A DNA stretch of 64,000 nucleotides from positions 10,842,501 to 10,906,500 of the forward strand of contig NC_073360.2 of the NCBI RefSeq assembly GCF_027580225.2, in the 5' to 3' direction. This document shows, piece by piece, positions 23,006 through 34,451 of the stretch (position 1 is the stretch's first letter; the number at the start of each line of letters is the position of its first letter). A program made the translations under genes and the position numbers. The notes under the pieces are model-generated. The model was not told the DNA's origin and did not search any database. It worked only from the letters and a program-made list of their open reading frames with translations. Source of the DNA: Misgurnus anguillicaudatus. Its lineage: Eukaryota; Chordata; Actinopteri; Cypriniformes; Cobitidae.

Positions 23006-25382
23006 ATGGAGGGGATCGCTCTTCGGGAGATGGTGAAGGCACCACTCCCCCCACCGGAGGAGGGCCGGTTGGGGAATCTTTTGTTTCATTTTTCTGTTCC
23101 GCCGACTTTTCAGTCGGCACCCACAAATCCACAAAAAGAGCGAATTCCACTTCCATCTCTAGGTCTTCAGATGAGCTCCGGAGATACGAGAGGGCTCATA
23201 ACCCCCCCTCGTTCTCCGACTCATCAGAGGAGAACGAGAGCGACGCACGGGCTCATAACCCCACCGCGCTCTCAGCCGGTAGGAGACAGCTACGGGCTCA
23301 TAACCCATCGTCTCCCTCCTCCTTCGCCAGAGGGTGCATCGAGTGGTGTGAGGTGTCTTCAGCAGAGCCTCCCTTACTCAACCACCCAGCAACGGACTCA
23401 GGTGAGTGTTATCACACACAACACTGCTGTCAGTGCGGCCGTTACGCACACACCGGCGATCACCTCCGTTGCGCCCGCCGCGGGTACACCGATCGTGCCT
23501 TTAGTCCCTCTCGCACGGTATCTGGGGGCGTGGGAACAGCTTCCCAGCCCGTCGCGTTGGCTTTTACGCACGATTCGTCTCGGCTATGCGATCCAATTTG
23601 CCCGGCGTCCCCCCAAATTCTCCGGCGTTCGTTTCACTACGGTGAGAGCTGCCGATGCGCACGTCCTCCGTGCGGAGATCGCTGTCTTATTGGCGAAAGA
23701 CGCGATCCAGCCGGTCCCTCCAGCCGAGATGAGGTCGGGGTTTTACAGCCCTTACTTTATTGTACCCAAGAAAAGCGGCGGCTTGCGACCGATCTTGGAC
23801 CTGCGTTCGCTGAACCGTGCACTTCACAGAATGCCGTTCAAAATGCTGACGCCCAAACGCATATTTCCATGCATTCGTCCAAACGATTGGTTCGCATCTA
23901 TCGACCTGAAGGACGCGTACTTTCACGTATCGATTCTCCCCCGACACAGGCCTTTTCTCCGCTTTGCGTTCGAGGGGCGAGCATACCAGTACAAAGTCCT
24001 CCCATTCGGGCTCTCTCTGTCGCCCCGTGTATTCACCAAAGTAGTGGAGGGGGCTTTGAAACCCCTGAGAGAGAGAGGTGTGCGCATTCTCGCGTATCTG
24101 GACGATTGGCTAATAATAGCTCAAACACGTCAGACGCTGTGCGATCACAGAGATTTAACTTTAAAACACCTCGCTCGTTTGGGTCTTCGGGTCAACTGGG
24201 AAAAGAGCAAGCTTTGCCCCGTGCAGAGAATCTCTTTTCTCGGTATGGAACTGGACTCGATCGATTTGACAGCTCGTCTAACAGAAGCGCGTGTACAGTC
24301 GATTCTGACTTGCCTGAATACATTCAAGAGCAAGAGCGCGGTCCCGCTGAAACAATTTCAGAAGCTTTTGGGGCATATGGCAGCAGCCGCAGCTGTAACT
24401 CCGCTCGGACTGCTTCATATGCGACCGCTTCAGCATTGGCTTCACGATCGAGTCCCGAGGAGAGCGTGGCTGCGCGGCATTCACCGTGTTACCATTACAC
24501 CTGCGTGTCGTCGCACTTTCACTCCGTGGTCAGACCGTGCGTTTCTCCGAGCCGGTGTGCCTCTGAGACAGGTCTCCAGGCATGCGATAGTATGCACAGA
24601 TGCGTCAGACACGGGGTGGGGGGCCACGTACGATGGGCTTGCGGCTTCGGGGGTCTGGACGACACCCCAGCTGCATTGGCACATAAACTGCCGGGAAATG
24701 TGGGCTGTATATCTTGCGCTCGTCCGTTTCAGCAACGAGTTACGCGCAAAGATGTATTAGTTCGTACAGACAACACTGCGACCGTGGCGTACATCAATCG
24801 TCAAGGCGGTTTACGCTCGCGTCACCTGTCGCATCTCGCCCGTCACCTCCTCACTTGGAGTCAGAAGAATTTGAGGTCTCTTCGTGCCATTTACATCCCG
24901 GGCACGCTCAATGTAGAGGCGGATGCGCTCTCTCGGGCTGCGCGTCCCGGCGAATGCGACTCCACCCCATTGCGGTTCAGCAAATTTGGAGACGTTTCGG
25001 CAAAGCGCAGATAGATCTGTTTGCTTCCCCAGAGACGACCCATTGTCGCCTGTTCTATTCACTAGCCGACGACTCGCTCGGCGTGGATGCATTGGCACAC
25101 AGCTGGCCGCGAAACATGCGCAAATACGCGTTCCCTCCGGTGAGCCTCATTGCGCAAACCTTATGCAAAATCCGGGAGGACGAGGAGAGCGTGCTGTTGG
25201 TGGCACCGTATTGGACAACCAGGAGTTGGTTTCCAGAACTCTCTCTCCTCGCGACAGCCCCTCCGTGGAAGATTCCCCTGAGGAAGGACCTTCTTTCTCA
25301 ACAAGACGGCACATTATGGCACCCGCGCCCCGACCTGTGGAACCTCCATGTGTGGTCTCTGGACGGGGCACGGAGGATATGA
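23006..25382 (+). pseudogene. DIRS reverse transcriptase / RNase H / methyltransferase-like gene, frame-broken
   Basis: The ATG at 23006 lies 17 nt after the gag stop. The RT domain has KKSGGLRPILDLRSLN, FASIDLKDAYFHV, the LPFGLSLSPRVFTKV block and the catalytic YLDD at 24095-24106. RNase H follows with VCTDASDTGWGA (Asp at 24599) and CREMWAVYLAL. The frame then ends at a TAG at 24758. RNase H resumes one frame away with VRTDNTATVAYINRQGG and NVEADALSR. A second break near 24955-24965 moves to a third frame, which carries IDLFASPETTHC, LGVDALAHSWPR and YAFPPVSLI to a stop at 25382. That last part is the dam-methyltransferase-like domain usual in DIRS. Both breaks have the sign of a one-base loss. 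RT and RNase H are certain; the methyltransferase label is by family knowledge. Confidence 0.88.
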
Positions 25383-26377
25383 GTGATTTACCGCAAGAGG
25401 TATCTAACACTATTGCTGCTGCGCGAGCGCCGTCTACGAGACAGGCTTACGCGCTTAAATGGAACCTGTTTGTCGACTGGTGTTCTTCCCGAAGTGAAAA
25501 CCCCCGAGAATGCCCGATTAGTGTTGTGCTTTTATATCTCCAGCGTCGTTTGGAGAATAGGCTGTCACCATCCACTATTAAAGTCGATATCGCTGCGATA
25601 TCAGCTCACCATTCACCCGTAAACGGTAGAACAGTGGGTCAGCACGACCTAGTCATTAGATTTCTCAGAGGCGCTCGAAGACTGAATCCTTCGCGTCCCC
25701 CCTCTATTCCTCCTTGGGACCTGTCCTTGGTGCTGAAATCACTCCAGGAAGCCCCATTCGAGCCTCTGCATAGTGTGAGTGTTAAATTTCTTACAATGAA
25801 AACATTAACACTCCTTGCTTTGGCTTCTGTTAAGAGGATAGGGGATATTCATGCATTTTCGGTCGATGAATCGTGCCTTCAGTTCGGGCCGGCTGCATCC
25901 AGCGTAACACTGAGACCCCGGCCCGGCTTTGTGCCCAAAGTTCCCACCACTCCTTTTAGAGATCAAGTGGTGAATCTCCAAGCACTGCCTTTGGAGGAGG
26001 CAGAACCAGCCATGGCTTTGTTATGCCCTGTTCGTGCACTACGTGTGTATATAGACAGGACGCAAAGTTTTAGGACCTCAGATCAGCTCTTTGTTTGTTA
26101 CGGTGGTCAGCAGAAAGGAAAAGCTGTCACCAAGCAGAGGATGTCCCATTGGATTGTGGATACTATAGCCCTTGCATATCAAAAGCAGAATGTGCCTTGT
26201 CCATTTAATTTACGTGCCCACTCTACACGCAGTGTGGCATCATCTTGGGCACTGGCTCGCGGTTCCTCGCTAACAGATATTTGTAGAGCTGCAGGCTGGG
26301 CGACACCTAATACGTTCACAAGATTCTAAAGTGTTCGTGTCGAACCGGTTTCCACTCGGGTTCTTTCTACTAACTAG
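25316..26377 (+). pseudogene. DIRS tyrosine recombinase, catalytic Tyr codon replaced by stop
   Basis: Starts at ATG 25316 or, more simply, ATG 25379 (MSDLPQEV). The N-terminal SAM-like region reads TIAAARAPSTRQAYALKW with LSPSTIKVDIAAISAHH. The catalytic domain has ASVKRIGDI with Arg at 25835 and AHSTRS with His at 26219 and Arg at 26228. The AAGWATPNTFTRF segment then precedes the active-site position. The next codon (26327-26329) is TAA where the family has the nucleophilic Tyr. After the stop, the frame stays open for the expected C-terminal tail (VEPVSTRVLS) to a TAG at 26375-26377. The protein would excise and join the circular DNA intermediate; without Tyr it cannot. Confidence 0.85.
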
Positions 26378-26956
26378 TTAAGAATGCCGAGGGTCGGCTC
26401 GTGTGTCGGCTTGGAGCCTCTATTTTGGTGCTGCACATTTGCACCATTATGGAAGGCCATCGGGGCAAAAACATCTAAAAAACTGTTTTTGCCTCTCCTC
26501 CACCGCCCTGATAGCTGGTGTTGCGGAGCATCCGCTGTCAACCTATCACTGATGTATTCTCTGTAAACCTGTGTAGGCTAGGCGTCCACATTTGTCCCCT
26601 ACGTGGGGTTCATTTGTGTGTATAGTCCGTGGGGTTCTAATCCTCCACGTTTTTCCTTAGCAGAGCCTGCTCTGCACCTCTCAACATACCATGTATTGTT
26701 CAGAGACTTTTTTTGAGCAACCTGTCGGTTGTTTCATATATTTATGTCATCCATTTAACCTTCTTAGGGGATGGCTTCCGCAGTGTTCTAGCTCCGCTCA
26801 GTTTAGACGCTTCTCCCAGTTCGCTGCTTCACTATCGTGGGTTAAGGAACAGGTAGTGACCGGCCTTCTGCATTTTGCCTTAGGTTCCGCCCCTTTATGT
26901 GGAGGGCGGAGGGCTTTTGCAGGCACTGGAAGGGTTCAGCTGCAGTGGCGTTTTGG
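26378..26956 (+). other. DIRS 3' noncoding region
   Basis: No supported reading frame. It joins the recombinase gene to the internal complementary region. It is GC-rich like the rest of the element and contains no repeat I can see. Confidence 0.6.
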
Positions 26957-27080
26957 TAGGGATTCCCAATTCGTCGGTCACGACGTGACGTCGTAGTGAC
27001 CGACTGAAAGGGAACGTCTCGGTTACGTATGTAACCCTCGTTCCCTGAAGGAAGGGAACGGAGACGTCACGTCCCGTCGC
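26957..27080. repeat. DIRS internal complementary region (ICR)
   Basis: The left part (CCAATTCGTCGGTCACGACG to GACCGACTGAAAGGGAAC, 26966-27014) is the reverse complement of the outer left end (21009-21057). The right part (AACGTCTCGGTTACGTATGT to about 27075) is the reverse complement of the outer right end (27303-27367). The two meet and overlap at AAC, matching GTT at both outer ends. This is the template-like junction region of DIRS elements, used in models of circle formation. Confidence 0.92.
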
Positions 27081-27134
27081 CACAGTTTGCTGTTCCATTG
27101 CTGTTCAGGCCGGGCACTGTTGCTCGGCTTCTCA

Positions 27135-27367
27135 GCAATAATATAGCTGATTTGGTATTATGCACCTGCGCCTTATATACGCACCTGGCGGGGCGGCGCC
27201 GGCATTATGCAAATACCTGCATGCCAAGTTCATTGGCGTTTCTGATAGTTCTCGAAGTAGATAGGTCACCCGCGAAGCGGTTCCCAATTCCCAATTCGTC
27301 GGTCACGACGTGACGTCTCCGTTCCCTTCCTTCAGGGAACGAGGGTTACATACGTAACCGAGACGTT
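27135..27367. repeat. DIRS right inverted terminal repeat
   Basis: 27135-27318 mirrors the left repeat. The extension 27304-27367 is specific to the right end and pairs with 27012-27075, so 27012-27367 can fold into a large hairpin with arms of more than 60 bp. Confidence 0.9.
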
Positions 27368-27506
27368 TTTGCAGCAATGGGGACCCAGTGCTACATGGCT
27401 TAACCCATTAATGTACTGTTTTCATTTAATGATAAAAATATAGTTTTATCAATTTTAATTAGTATTATTATTTTTATTATTGGATGATTGATTTTATTTC
27501 TCTAAC

Positions 27507-28415
27507 ACCTGGAGGAAACATTATGAACTGAAGAATATTTATGACGATGTTATAAAACTATATGACAGAGTATTAAATCTTAATGACATTTTAATAAAAT
27601 AAATAATATTTGTAGCACTGTAGTTGAGGTCAAGAAAAATATTCATGACGCTGTTATAAAACTATATGACAGAGTATTAACACTTAATGACATTTTAATG
27701 AAAGAAATAATATTTGTAGCACTGTAGTTGAGGTCAAGAAAAATATTCATGACACTGTTATAAAACTATATGACAGAGTATTAACACTTAATTACATTTT
27801 AATGAAAGAAATAATATTTGTAGCACTGTAGTTGAGGTCAAGAAAAATATTCATGATGTTGTTATAAAACTATATGATAGAGTATTAACACTTAATTACA
27901 TTTTAATGAAAGAAATAATATTTGTAGCACTGTAGTTGAGGTCAAGAAAAATATTCATGACACTGTTATAAAACTATATGACAGAGTATTAACACTTAAT
28001 GACATTTTAATAAAATAAATAATATTTGTAGCACTGTAGTTGAGGTCAAGAAAAATATTAATGACGCTGTTATAAAACTATATGACAGAGTATTAACACT
28101 TAATGACATTTTAATGAAAGAAATAATATTTGTAGCACTGTAGTTGAGGTCAAGAAAAATATTCATGATGTTGTTATAAAACTATATGACAAAATATTAA
28201 CACTTAATGACATTTTAATAAAATAAATAATATTTGTAGCACTGTAGTTGAGGTCAAGAAAAATATTCATGACGCTGTTATAAAACTATATGACAGAGTA
28301 TTAACACTTAATGACATTTTAATGAAAGAAATTATATTTGTAGCACTGTAGTTGAGGTCAAGAAAAATATTCATGATGCTGTTATAAAACTATTTAACAG
28401 AGTATTAACAATTTT
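27507..28415. repeat. 104-bp minisatellite, about 8 units
   Basis: The string TGTAGCACTGTAGTTGAGGT begins at 27611, 27715, 27819, 27923, 28027, 28131, 28235 and 28339, an exact period of 104 bp. A degraded partial unit precedes the first. Units differ by few substitutions (for example ATGACGCTG, ATGACACTG, ATGATGTTG variants). One unit in reverse is in the left arm at about 20795-20905. Confidence 0.95.
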
Positions 28416-28734
28416 TAATGACAAATTAAATTTGTCTCACTGGTAAAAAAAATGGTTAGTTGTGTCTTGGTAATGTCAAGTTGTCATGACAAGTTATGAT
28501 GTATTGGTTTATGTCATGTTGTCATAACAAAGACATCTTTAACAATGTCATCTTTGCATTAAAAATGACATAACTGAACAATGACACTTAATGACAGTTG
28601 TCATAAATGTGCATTAAATCTCCTTCATGATCATGACACGTGTCATGTCATGGTTATGAAGGATTCATTACGTCATGTCTTATGAACACCTCTTCAAGTA
28701 AAGTGTTACAGAGAGTTTAATACGGCAATTTCAT

Positions 28735-29215
28735 GTCACCTAGTGTCCCAAAACTATATTTATTTTGGGGAAGCATATTAATAATAAAAGACAAACAAAG
28801 TGAGGAATAAGTCCTGCCCTTTGTCTGAAATCGCATACTGTGACACTAGGTACTGAATTAGATGCAGGACCGTTAAAACAGCAGGTACTATATAGTATCA
28901 ATATGGATATTATGAATGAATTCAGGGGTACTACAACCGCCATGTGACATATGTCGTCATAGCAACAAGTTAGTCGTTAACTGGAATGGCGTTAAACAAA
29001 CGCAATTTACCCAAGGGGGACAGCTGTTTAATATATATTTATTTGCATATGAATAGAGCCGTGTTACCGCTTTTGAACATTTTTGAATGAAACAACGCCT
29101 CTCCTTCTTTTTCTCCATTGGATATCTCCTGTCCCGGGGGCTCACGAATGAATTCGGACATACTACTCGCCTACTGCTTTTCGCCTACTATATAATATGG
29201 AATTAGGCGGTTTCT
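28735..29215. other. Uncharacterised intron segment
   Basis: AT-rich with an AGTGTCCCAAAACTATAT block and a partial mirror (ACTATATAGTAT, ACTATATAATAT). It may be an old inverted-repeat element, but no clean ends are visible. Confidence 0.25.
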
Positions 29216-29219
29216 GACG

Positions 29220-31085
29220 CAGCGATTGTCTTGATTTGATTTTTCTGCATTGTTAACATTTCGTATTTTATTGGGCTACTAAGAATGGTTATCTATCCAC
29301 TATCATGTGTTGAAATAGCATCACTGTTAGTAGTTTTGCACTGTGTTCAATAGGCAATGCCTATGAGCATACCTGAAGCCTGCTTTGATAGACACAATGT
29401 TACAAGGTGTCTGCTGGTAATTCTGCTATGCTTTTCCAGTAATCCCACGAATCCCAAGAAAATCCAATGTAAGAAGATGAGAGCGTGTCAGTTTCGAATA
29501 AGTGTTGGTCCATGCCTGCAAACATAGATAAAAAATAACAGCATTGTCCCAAGATTTTATATTGGATAGCTTTAAATGGATTTGAATGACTACCTAGAAT
29601 GAAAATTCATTAGAATGTAAAATCAAATTATATTTTATCGAAGAAAGGTAAAGAATTTCTTGCATTGACATTTGCACACGGTTGAAAATTGAGATGCGAA
29701 AAGCCAATCCCAGAATGCACTGCAATGAGCTCATTGAAAAAATAAAGATGATGGATGAGTACAGAGAATAGGTGGAAAATGAAATGCTGCAAATATATTT
29801 TATTCACTATTGAAAGCATGTAAAAAATAGTTATTCTTTTAAATTAAATTGACATTTGTGAGTGCTGTGTATTTATATTTCTGTTCGATTAGAGCGTTGA
29901 CATCAAGTCGGAGCTCCCGGAGTGCTATTTACATCTTTATTGATTTGACAGATCCAATGCAACTTACAGTGTTAGCTGGTATTTGAACCAGATGAGCTAC
30001 AGGGCTATCTATATGGCACACAAGGTTTGCTGTCTATTTAGAGTTTACCAAATCACTTTTGAAACAGAGCTACCGTTGTCTAGATTAAGTTTTTAAATAC
30101 TAGTCGATAAACCCTTTGCTTGAAGTTATGTGGTAGCCGGTGGGCAAGTTTAAGTCTGACCTTGTTATCAGAACAGCAAAGGCCACAAAGCCGATAGATC
30201 TTAATCACTTCATGTAATTACAGACACCCCAACCCCCTTTTAAAATCAAGCTCATCTCCCCGTGCACCTCAGGTAAACACGCTGGGAAGCTTAGATCACC
30301 CTGAGAATCTGGGATTTCAATCAACAACAAGGGGTCACGTTTAATTAAAAGCTGATGAGGAAATATATTTAATTTCAAGTGCAATTAATTATCTAGGCCT
30401 GTAATTGGAAACTCTAGCTGTGTTGTCTAATGAACCCAATTAAATCTCCTGACAGATGTTTTCACTTGCGCGCTTTTGCCGTTTTCCACTTTTCTACAGC
30501 AACAACTACTTTCTCAGAAAGGGTGAGATCAGGAGTTTTGTGCCATTTTCTCAGTGGTGGCAAACTCATTAAAAAGGTCATTATGTCCTCGGCGTCGGAA
30601 GGTCATCAGCTTCCCTCCGCGTTCATTTCTTCTCGTGCTGGGCCCTGATCGTGCCGCCCGATGCGCAACCTCAGTCAGACAGGCTTCACTCCACCTATTT
30701 GTTTAAGAATTGCAGCCGATTCGATGTATTTTCATATTTTTCCTCAACCAAATTATTTATACTGTATATTTGTCGCAATCAAACAACAGGCTCAATCGTA
30801 AGATTCTTACATTGAGTCAAATTAGTGAGAAATGTCAACAATGATTTATATATTTAGTCAAATAAGTAGAAAATTTACTGTGGCAAGTGGCCAGTTCAAA
30901 TTCTGGGAACACCATGGTATTGGATTGTTTATGGAATACTTTGGATTTGGAACGATTGTCTGTGTTTACAGGTTAGCATGCATTTGTGTCATAGCAAAGT
31001 TACAGGATTCGTGAGATTGTAGCCTAAAATAAAATGAGGTGCTGAAGGTGCTTTAACCTAAAAATGGATGACCCTGTTACAGGAA
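29220..31085. other. Intron stretch with nothing recognised
   Basis: No exon-like frame with splice signals, no tandem array and no inverted ends were found. The short open frames have no family likeness. Confidence 0.4.
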
Positions 31086-31099
31086 CTTTGAAAACGACA

Positions 31100-31285
31100 C
31101 TTAGGGCCGGTGTCCCAGACAGGGTTTAGATTTATCCAGGACTAGACCTTAGTTATATTAGGACATTTCAGTTGTTTTTACAAATAGTGGCACTGATGTA
31201 TTTTAAGAGATGTCAGCGCAAGCTGTTTTCTGCTGAGACAATTCAAACATGCATTTTAACTTGGGACTAAATTTAACCCCTGTCT
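31100..31285. mobile_element. Short palindromic MITE, CCCAGACAGGG-type ends
   Basis: The left end GTGTCCCAGACAGGGTTTAG is mirrored by the right end GGGACTAAATTTAACCCCTG with TCTAGG. It is about 185 bp, imperfect and non-coding, and directly precedes the 31289 element. Confidence 0.5.
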
Positions 31286-31288
31286 AGG

Positions 31289-32330
31289 CAACTCTTTCCC
31301 TACCAGCGTTTTTTATATACTGTATATATTTTTTTTAATTGCCAGCCAGCACCAGCATTTTTTATGATTTTCACAAAAGTTTAATGCCTTCCAGAAAATG
31401 TTCTGCAATATATTAACATACAATATATCAAATGAAAGAACAGACCCTCTGCTTTTAAAGAGCACCTATTGTCCCATTCACGTTTTTACATTTCGTTTGG
31501 TGTGTAAGTGTGTATTAGTACATGTTAACGATATGCAAAAGGTGGAAACCCCAAAGTAAACGATGATGCGAGTTATCGTCTCCAACGTAAATCTCTTTTC
31601 TTGGACTACAACAAACACACAGATTGTAGGCAACAGTTTACTTCCTGGGATTGGTGATGTAGTAAAGACTGACATTATCATAATTCCTCCCGCTTCAGAC
31701 TCACAGCCTGTAAGTTAACTCCTGTTGCATTGCATTGCATTGTGAGCGAATCTTTCAAACATGGTAAGGAGCATTTCATTTCCTGCTGACGTCAGAGGTA
31801 TTCAGACCAATGGCAACATACAGATTAGCTGGCCAATCAGGGACACAACGCTTTTCAAATCCGTGCGTTTTAGAAAGAGAGTGAAATATGGAGCTACAAA
31901 AATGTACGGTATATGGAAAATAATGTTGTTTTTTTATCATAAACCACGTGAACACATTGTATTATACGAAATACACAAAATTACATAGGATTTTGTTTCT
32001 TTGCTAAAAACAATCTCTATTTGTTCTTTTTTTATTACCTCTCAAATATGGGGAGGTGTTTTAGAAAATACCAAATTTAAAGCAAAAAACTGAAAAAATT
32101 GAATTTTTGTAAAGATCTTTTGATAGAAATCATGATCGATTAGTGATGATCAAAACATACACAGAGTTTTTACTGTTTTTGGATCAGTGGATGATTCAGT
32201 GTTTTATAAGCTGGGTAAGAGTGCCACCTAGTGGATAATAGCAGAAATATGGATACCGTTAAATCTCGTCATTTGCAGGAAAGGGTTTTCTTTTAATTAC
32301 ATAACTCGTCAATGGCGGGGAAAGAGTTAA
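31289..32330. mobile_element. CTCTTTCC-TIR element (copy B) with R2 nested inside
   Basis: The left end ACTCTTTCCCTACCAGCG and right end GGCGGGGAAAGAGTTAA belong to the family at 6455. An R2 repeat (31455-32025) interrupts it between ACAGACCCTCTGCTTTTAAA and TTACCTCTCAAATATGGG, which are adjacent in other copies. Confidence 0.7.
31455..32025. repeat. Interspersed repeat R2, copy B (+), nested
   Basis: Begins AAAGAGCACCTATTGTCCC and shows GATATGCAAAAGGTGG, TTGGACTACAACAAACAC, GATTAGCTGGCCAATCAG and GGAGCTACAAAAATGTACGG, as in copies A and C. Non-coding. Confidence 0.7.
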
Positions 32331-33682
32331 AGGGATAGTTCACCTAAAAATTTTAATTATTTTTTCACTAGCTGCATTTCCATTACCTTTCAAATTGAAA
32401 CACTGTAATTTTGCATAAACTCCCATATTTTATAAAAAAGTTTTTATGCTTGAGTGAGTTTTTTTTTAGGCAATTCGAAAAAGGAATATATAGCAAAACT
32501 GCAATTAAAACAGTTTTTTTGCATATGCAGGTCAACTGATGTGCATAAACTCGCATGAACCATCTTTAACTCTTTCGCCGCCATTGAGGAGTTACCTCGT
32601 CAATTAAGAGAAAACACTTCCCTGCCAATGAGAAGTATTTTCGGCTTTCCGTAATACCACTATTTTCCACCTGGTGGTCGCAACGTATAAAACCCAGAAG
32701 TATCGCCCTAGGGCAAGCAGCTGCATATCCATGTAAGTTTTGAGTATCACTCTGAATCTTATCTCTAATAAAAGTCCTTCACAAAAATTTAATTATCTCA
32801 GCTTTTTGCTCTAAATTTGGTGTTTTTGACAACCTGACCTCAGTAAATTTCCGTGTTATAGTCACAGAATATTTTGCTAATTTTTCTGTGTACCACAGAA
32901 TTTCTTTTTCAGTCAGTTTCGCGTATTGGTTATTCAATTGTTTTTCCTATTTTCTTACCATTTTTGCGTGGGTTTTGGGTTAGAACGACTTTCTGTAACA
33001 TAAACTTATCCTAACCCAAACCCAACTTTAATGTCATTTTTTTAAAGCAGAGGGTCTGTTCTTTTATATTTAATTAATTGTATGTTTATATATTTAAAAA
33101 AACATTATTTTCTGGAAGCCATTAAACTTTTGTGAAAATCATGAAAAATGCTGGCACTGGCTGGCAACTTTTAAATAACGCGAAAGAGTACAATATGGCA
33201 CGGTACGTTTGGATGGAGGGCTAAAGTTTTGTGCAAATCTTTAATAGATACGCAGCTATTTACTCACCATCACGTTATTCCAAGTCCATATGACTTTCTT
33301 TCTTCTGCAGAACACAAAAGAAGATATTTTAAAGAACACTGATTACCAAAACAGCTGACTTTCACAGCTGACTATTTCTCAAAATATCTTCAGTCGTGAT
33401 CCACAGAAGAAAGAGCCCCATATAGGTTTTAAACAACATGAGCATGAATAAATGTAACCCTGCCTGTGAAAAGATTTGAAAATAATAAGATTAGAAGCAT
33501 CAAAGTTTAATTTCAGTATTTGACGTGACCCTTTTCAATCAGTGTTAAAGACATCAATGTTATATTATCACAGATATTACATTATGTAGGATGATATGTA
33601 GAAAACTTTGACTTTAGCTCAGTTTTCACAGGCAGGATCACAAATGTTGACAGATTTCTTTTTTTTGTGCACTATTCCTTTA
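32330..33682. mobile_element. TTAAAGGGATAGTTCACC element carrying a nested insertion
   Basis: Left end TTAAAGGGATAGTTCACCTA and right end GTGCACTATTCCTTTAA are inverted. The inner right part has TACTCACCATCACGTTATTC, the usual subterminal text of this fish repeat. A reversed copy of the CTCTTTCC-TIR element sits inside at 32566-33189. Confidence 0.6.
32566..33189. mobile_element. CTCTTTCC-TIR element, copy C (reverse orientation)
   Basis: It begins AACTCTTTCGCCGCCATTGA and ends TAACGCGAAAGAGT. The inner text (CACCTGGTGG, AAAGCAGAGGGTCTGTTCTT) is the mirror of copies A, B and D. Confidence 0.65.
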
Positions 33683-34451
33683 ACACCAAGCTCACCCAGA
33701 AGCTTTTACATTTAAGTGTAGCTTGATTTTAGATTAAAATGATTGTTAAGTTGTTTGGAAGTATGCAGCTGCAACAAAGTGGTTTTATCGGGTGATTCTC
33801 TACACACACAAACCGGAGCGAAGATATTAGTCACTCCTGACAGATTCTGCCCAGCTTCAACGTGAAAGTGATAAATGGCTTGAGACTTTTTGATCTGCTA
33901 ACTTGCTGATGATGTGCTTTTCGCTGCCTCTCATTTATAGACAGCGGTCTGATCGTGAAGCGAGACCAGAGGAGGCGCATAAAACAAGAGGAGGTTCCAT
34001 TGGGAGTTTCTGTGAAAAGATGAGGCACTCTTGACTAGGAAACGTAACATTTAAGAGCGCTCTCAAAGGTCTTGCTATTTTGAATGTGGATTGATTTTAA
34101 CACCCACGTGTGTTTATAACTACTTGGTTAAATCCATGTGTGATGACTGTACAAAAAAAGGAAAAAAAGAACGGATGTAAAAGAAAGAATAGGGCAAAAA
34201 AGGGTGATAAGAGACATTATAGATTAACTGTAAGAAATCTCAGCTGTAAAACACTGAATTAAGCCATCACACTTCAGTTCTAATTGAAATAAACACTTAG
34301 CTGAAGTGATTCATATCTGGCTTGTGAAATAACAAGGACACTTCTTCAATCTGTTATATTTTTTATGTCACCTCCATTTGCAAAAATTGCCTAGCGCTTG
34401 TCTGTTATGCTACTTGTGATTGAATTTTTTTTATTGTAGGTACCATAGCTT

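Larger units (their letters stand above)
21009..27367 (+). mobile_element. DIRS-like tyrosine-recombinase retrotransposon, full length but disabled
   Basis: A 6.36-kb element in the same strand sense as tenm4. It has inverted, not direct, terminal repeats, an internal complementary region, and three coding blocks: gag, reverse transcriptase/RNase H/methyltransferase-like and tyrosine recombinase. This set defines the DIRS order. Both outer ends carry GTT (21009-21011 and 27365-27367) and no target duplication is seen, as expected for integration by a recombinase from a circular intermediate. The interior is much more GC- and CpG-rich than the AT-rich intron around it. Two frame breaks and a stop at the recombinase active site make this copy non-functional. 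Confidence 0.93.
20380..28712. mobile_element. Inverted-repeat host element split by the DIRS insertion
   Basis: The left arm (GGAGTGTTCATAAGACTGAC, ATGACACGTGTCATGA, ATGACAACTGTCATTAAGTG) is mirrored by the right arm (CACTTAATGACAGTTGTCAT, ATGACACGTGTCATGTCATG, TTATGAACACCTCTTCAAG). Without the DIRS insert it would be about 2 kb. It carries one 104-bp unit in the left arm and an eight-copy array in the right arm. No transposase seen; superfamily unknown. Confidence 0.7.
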
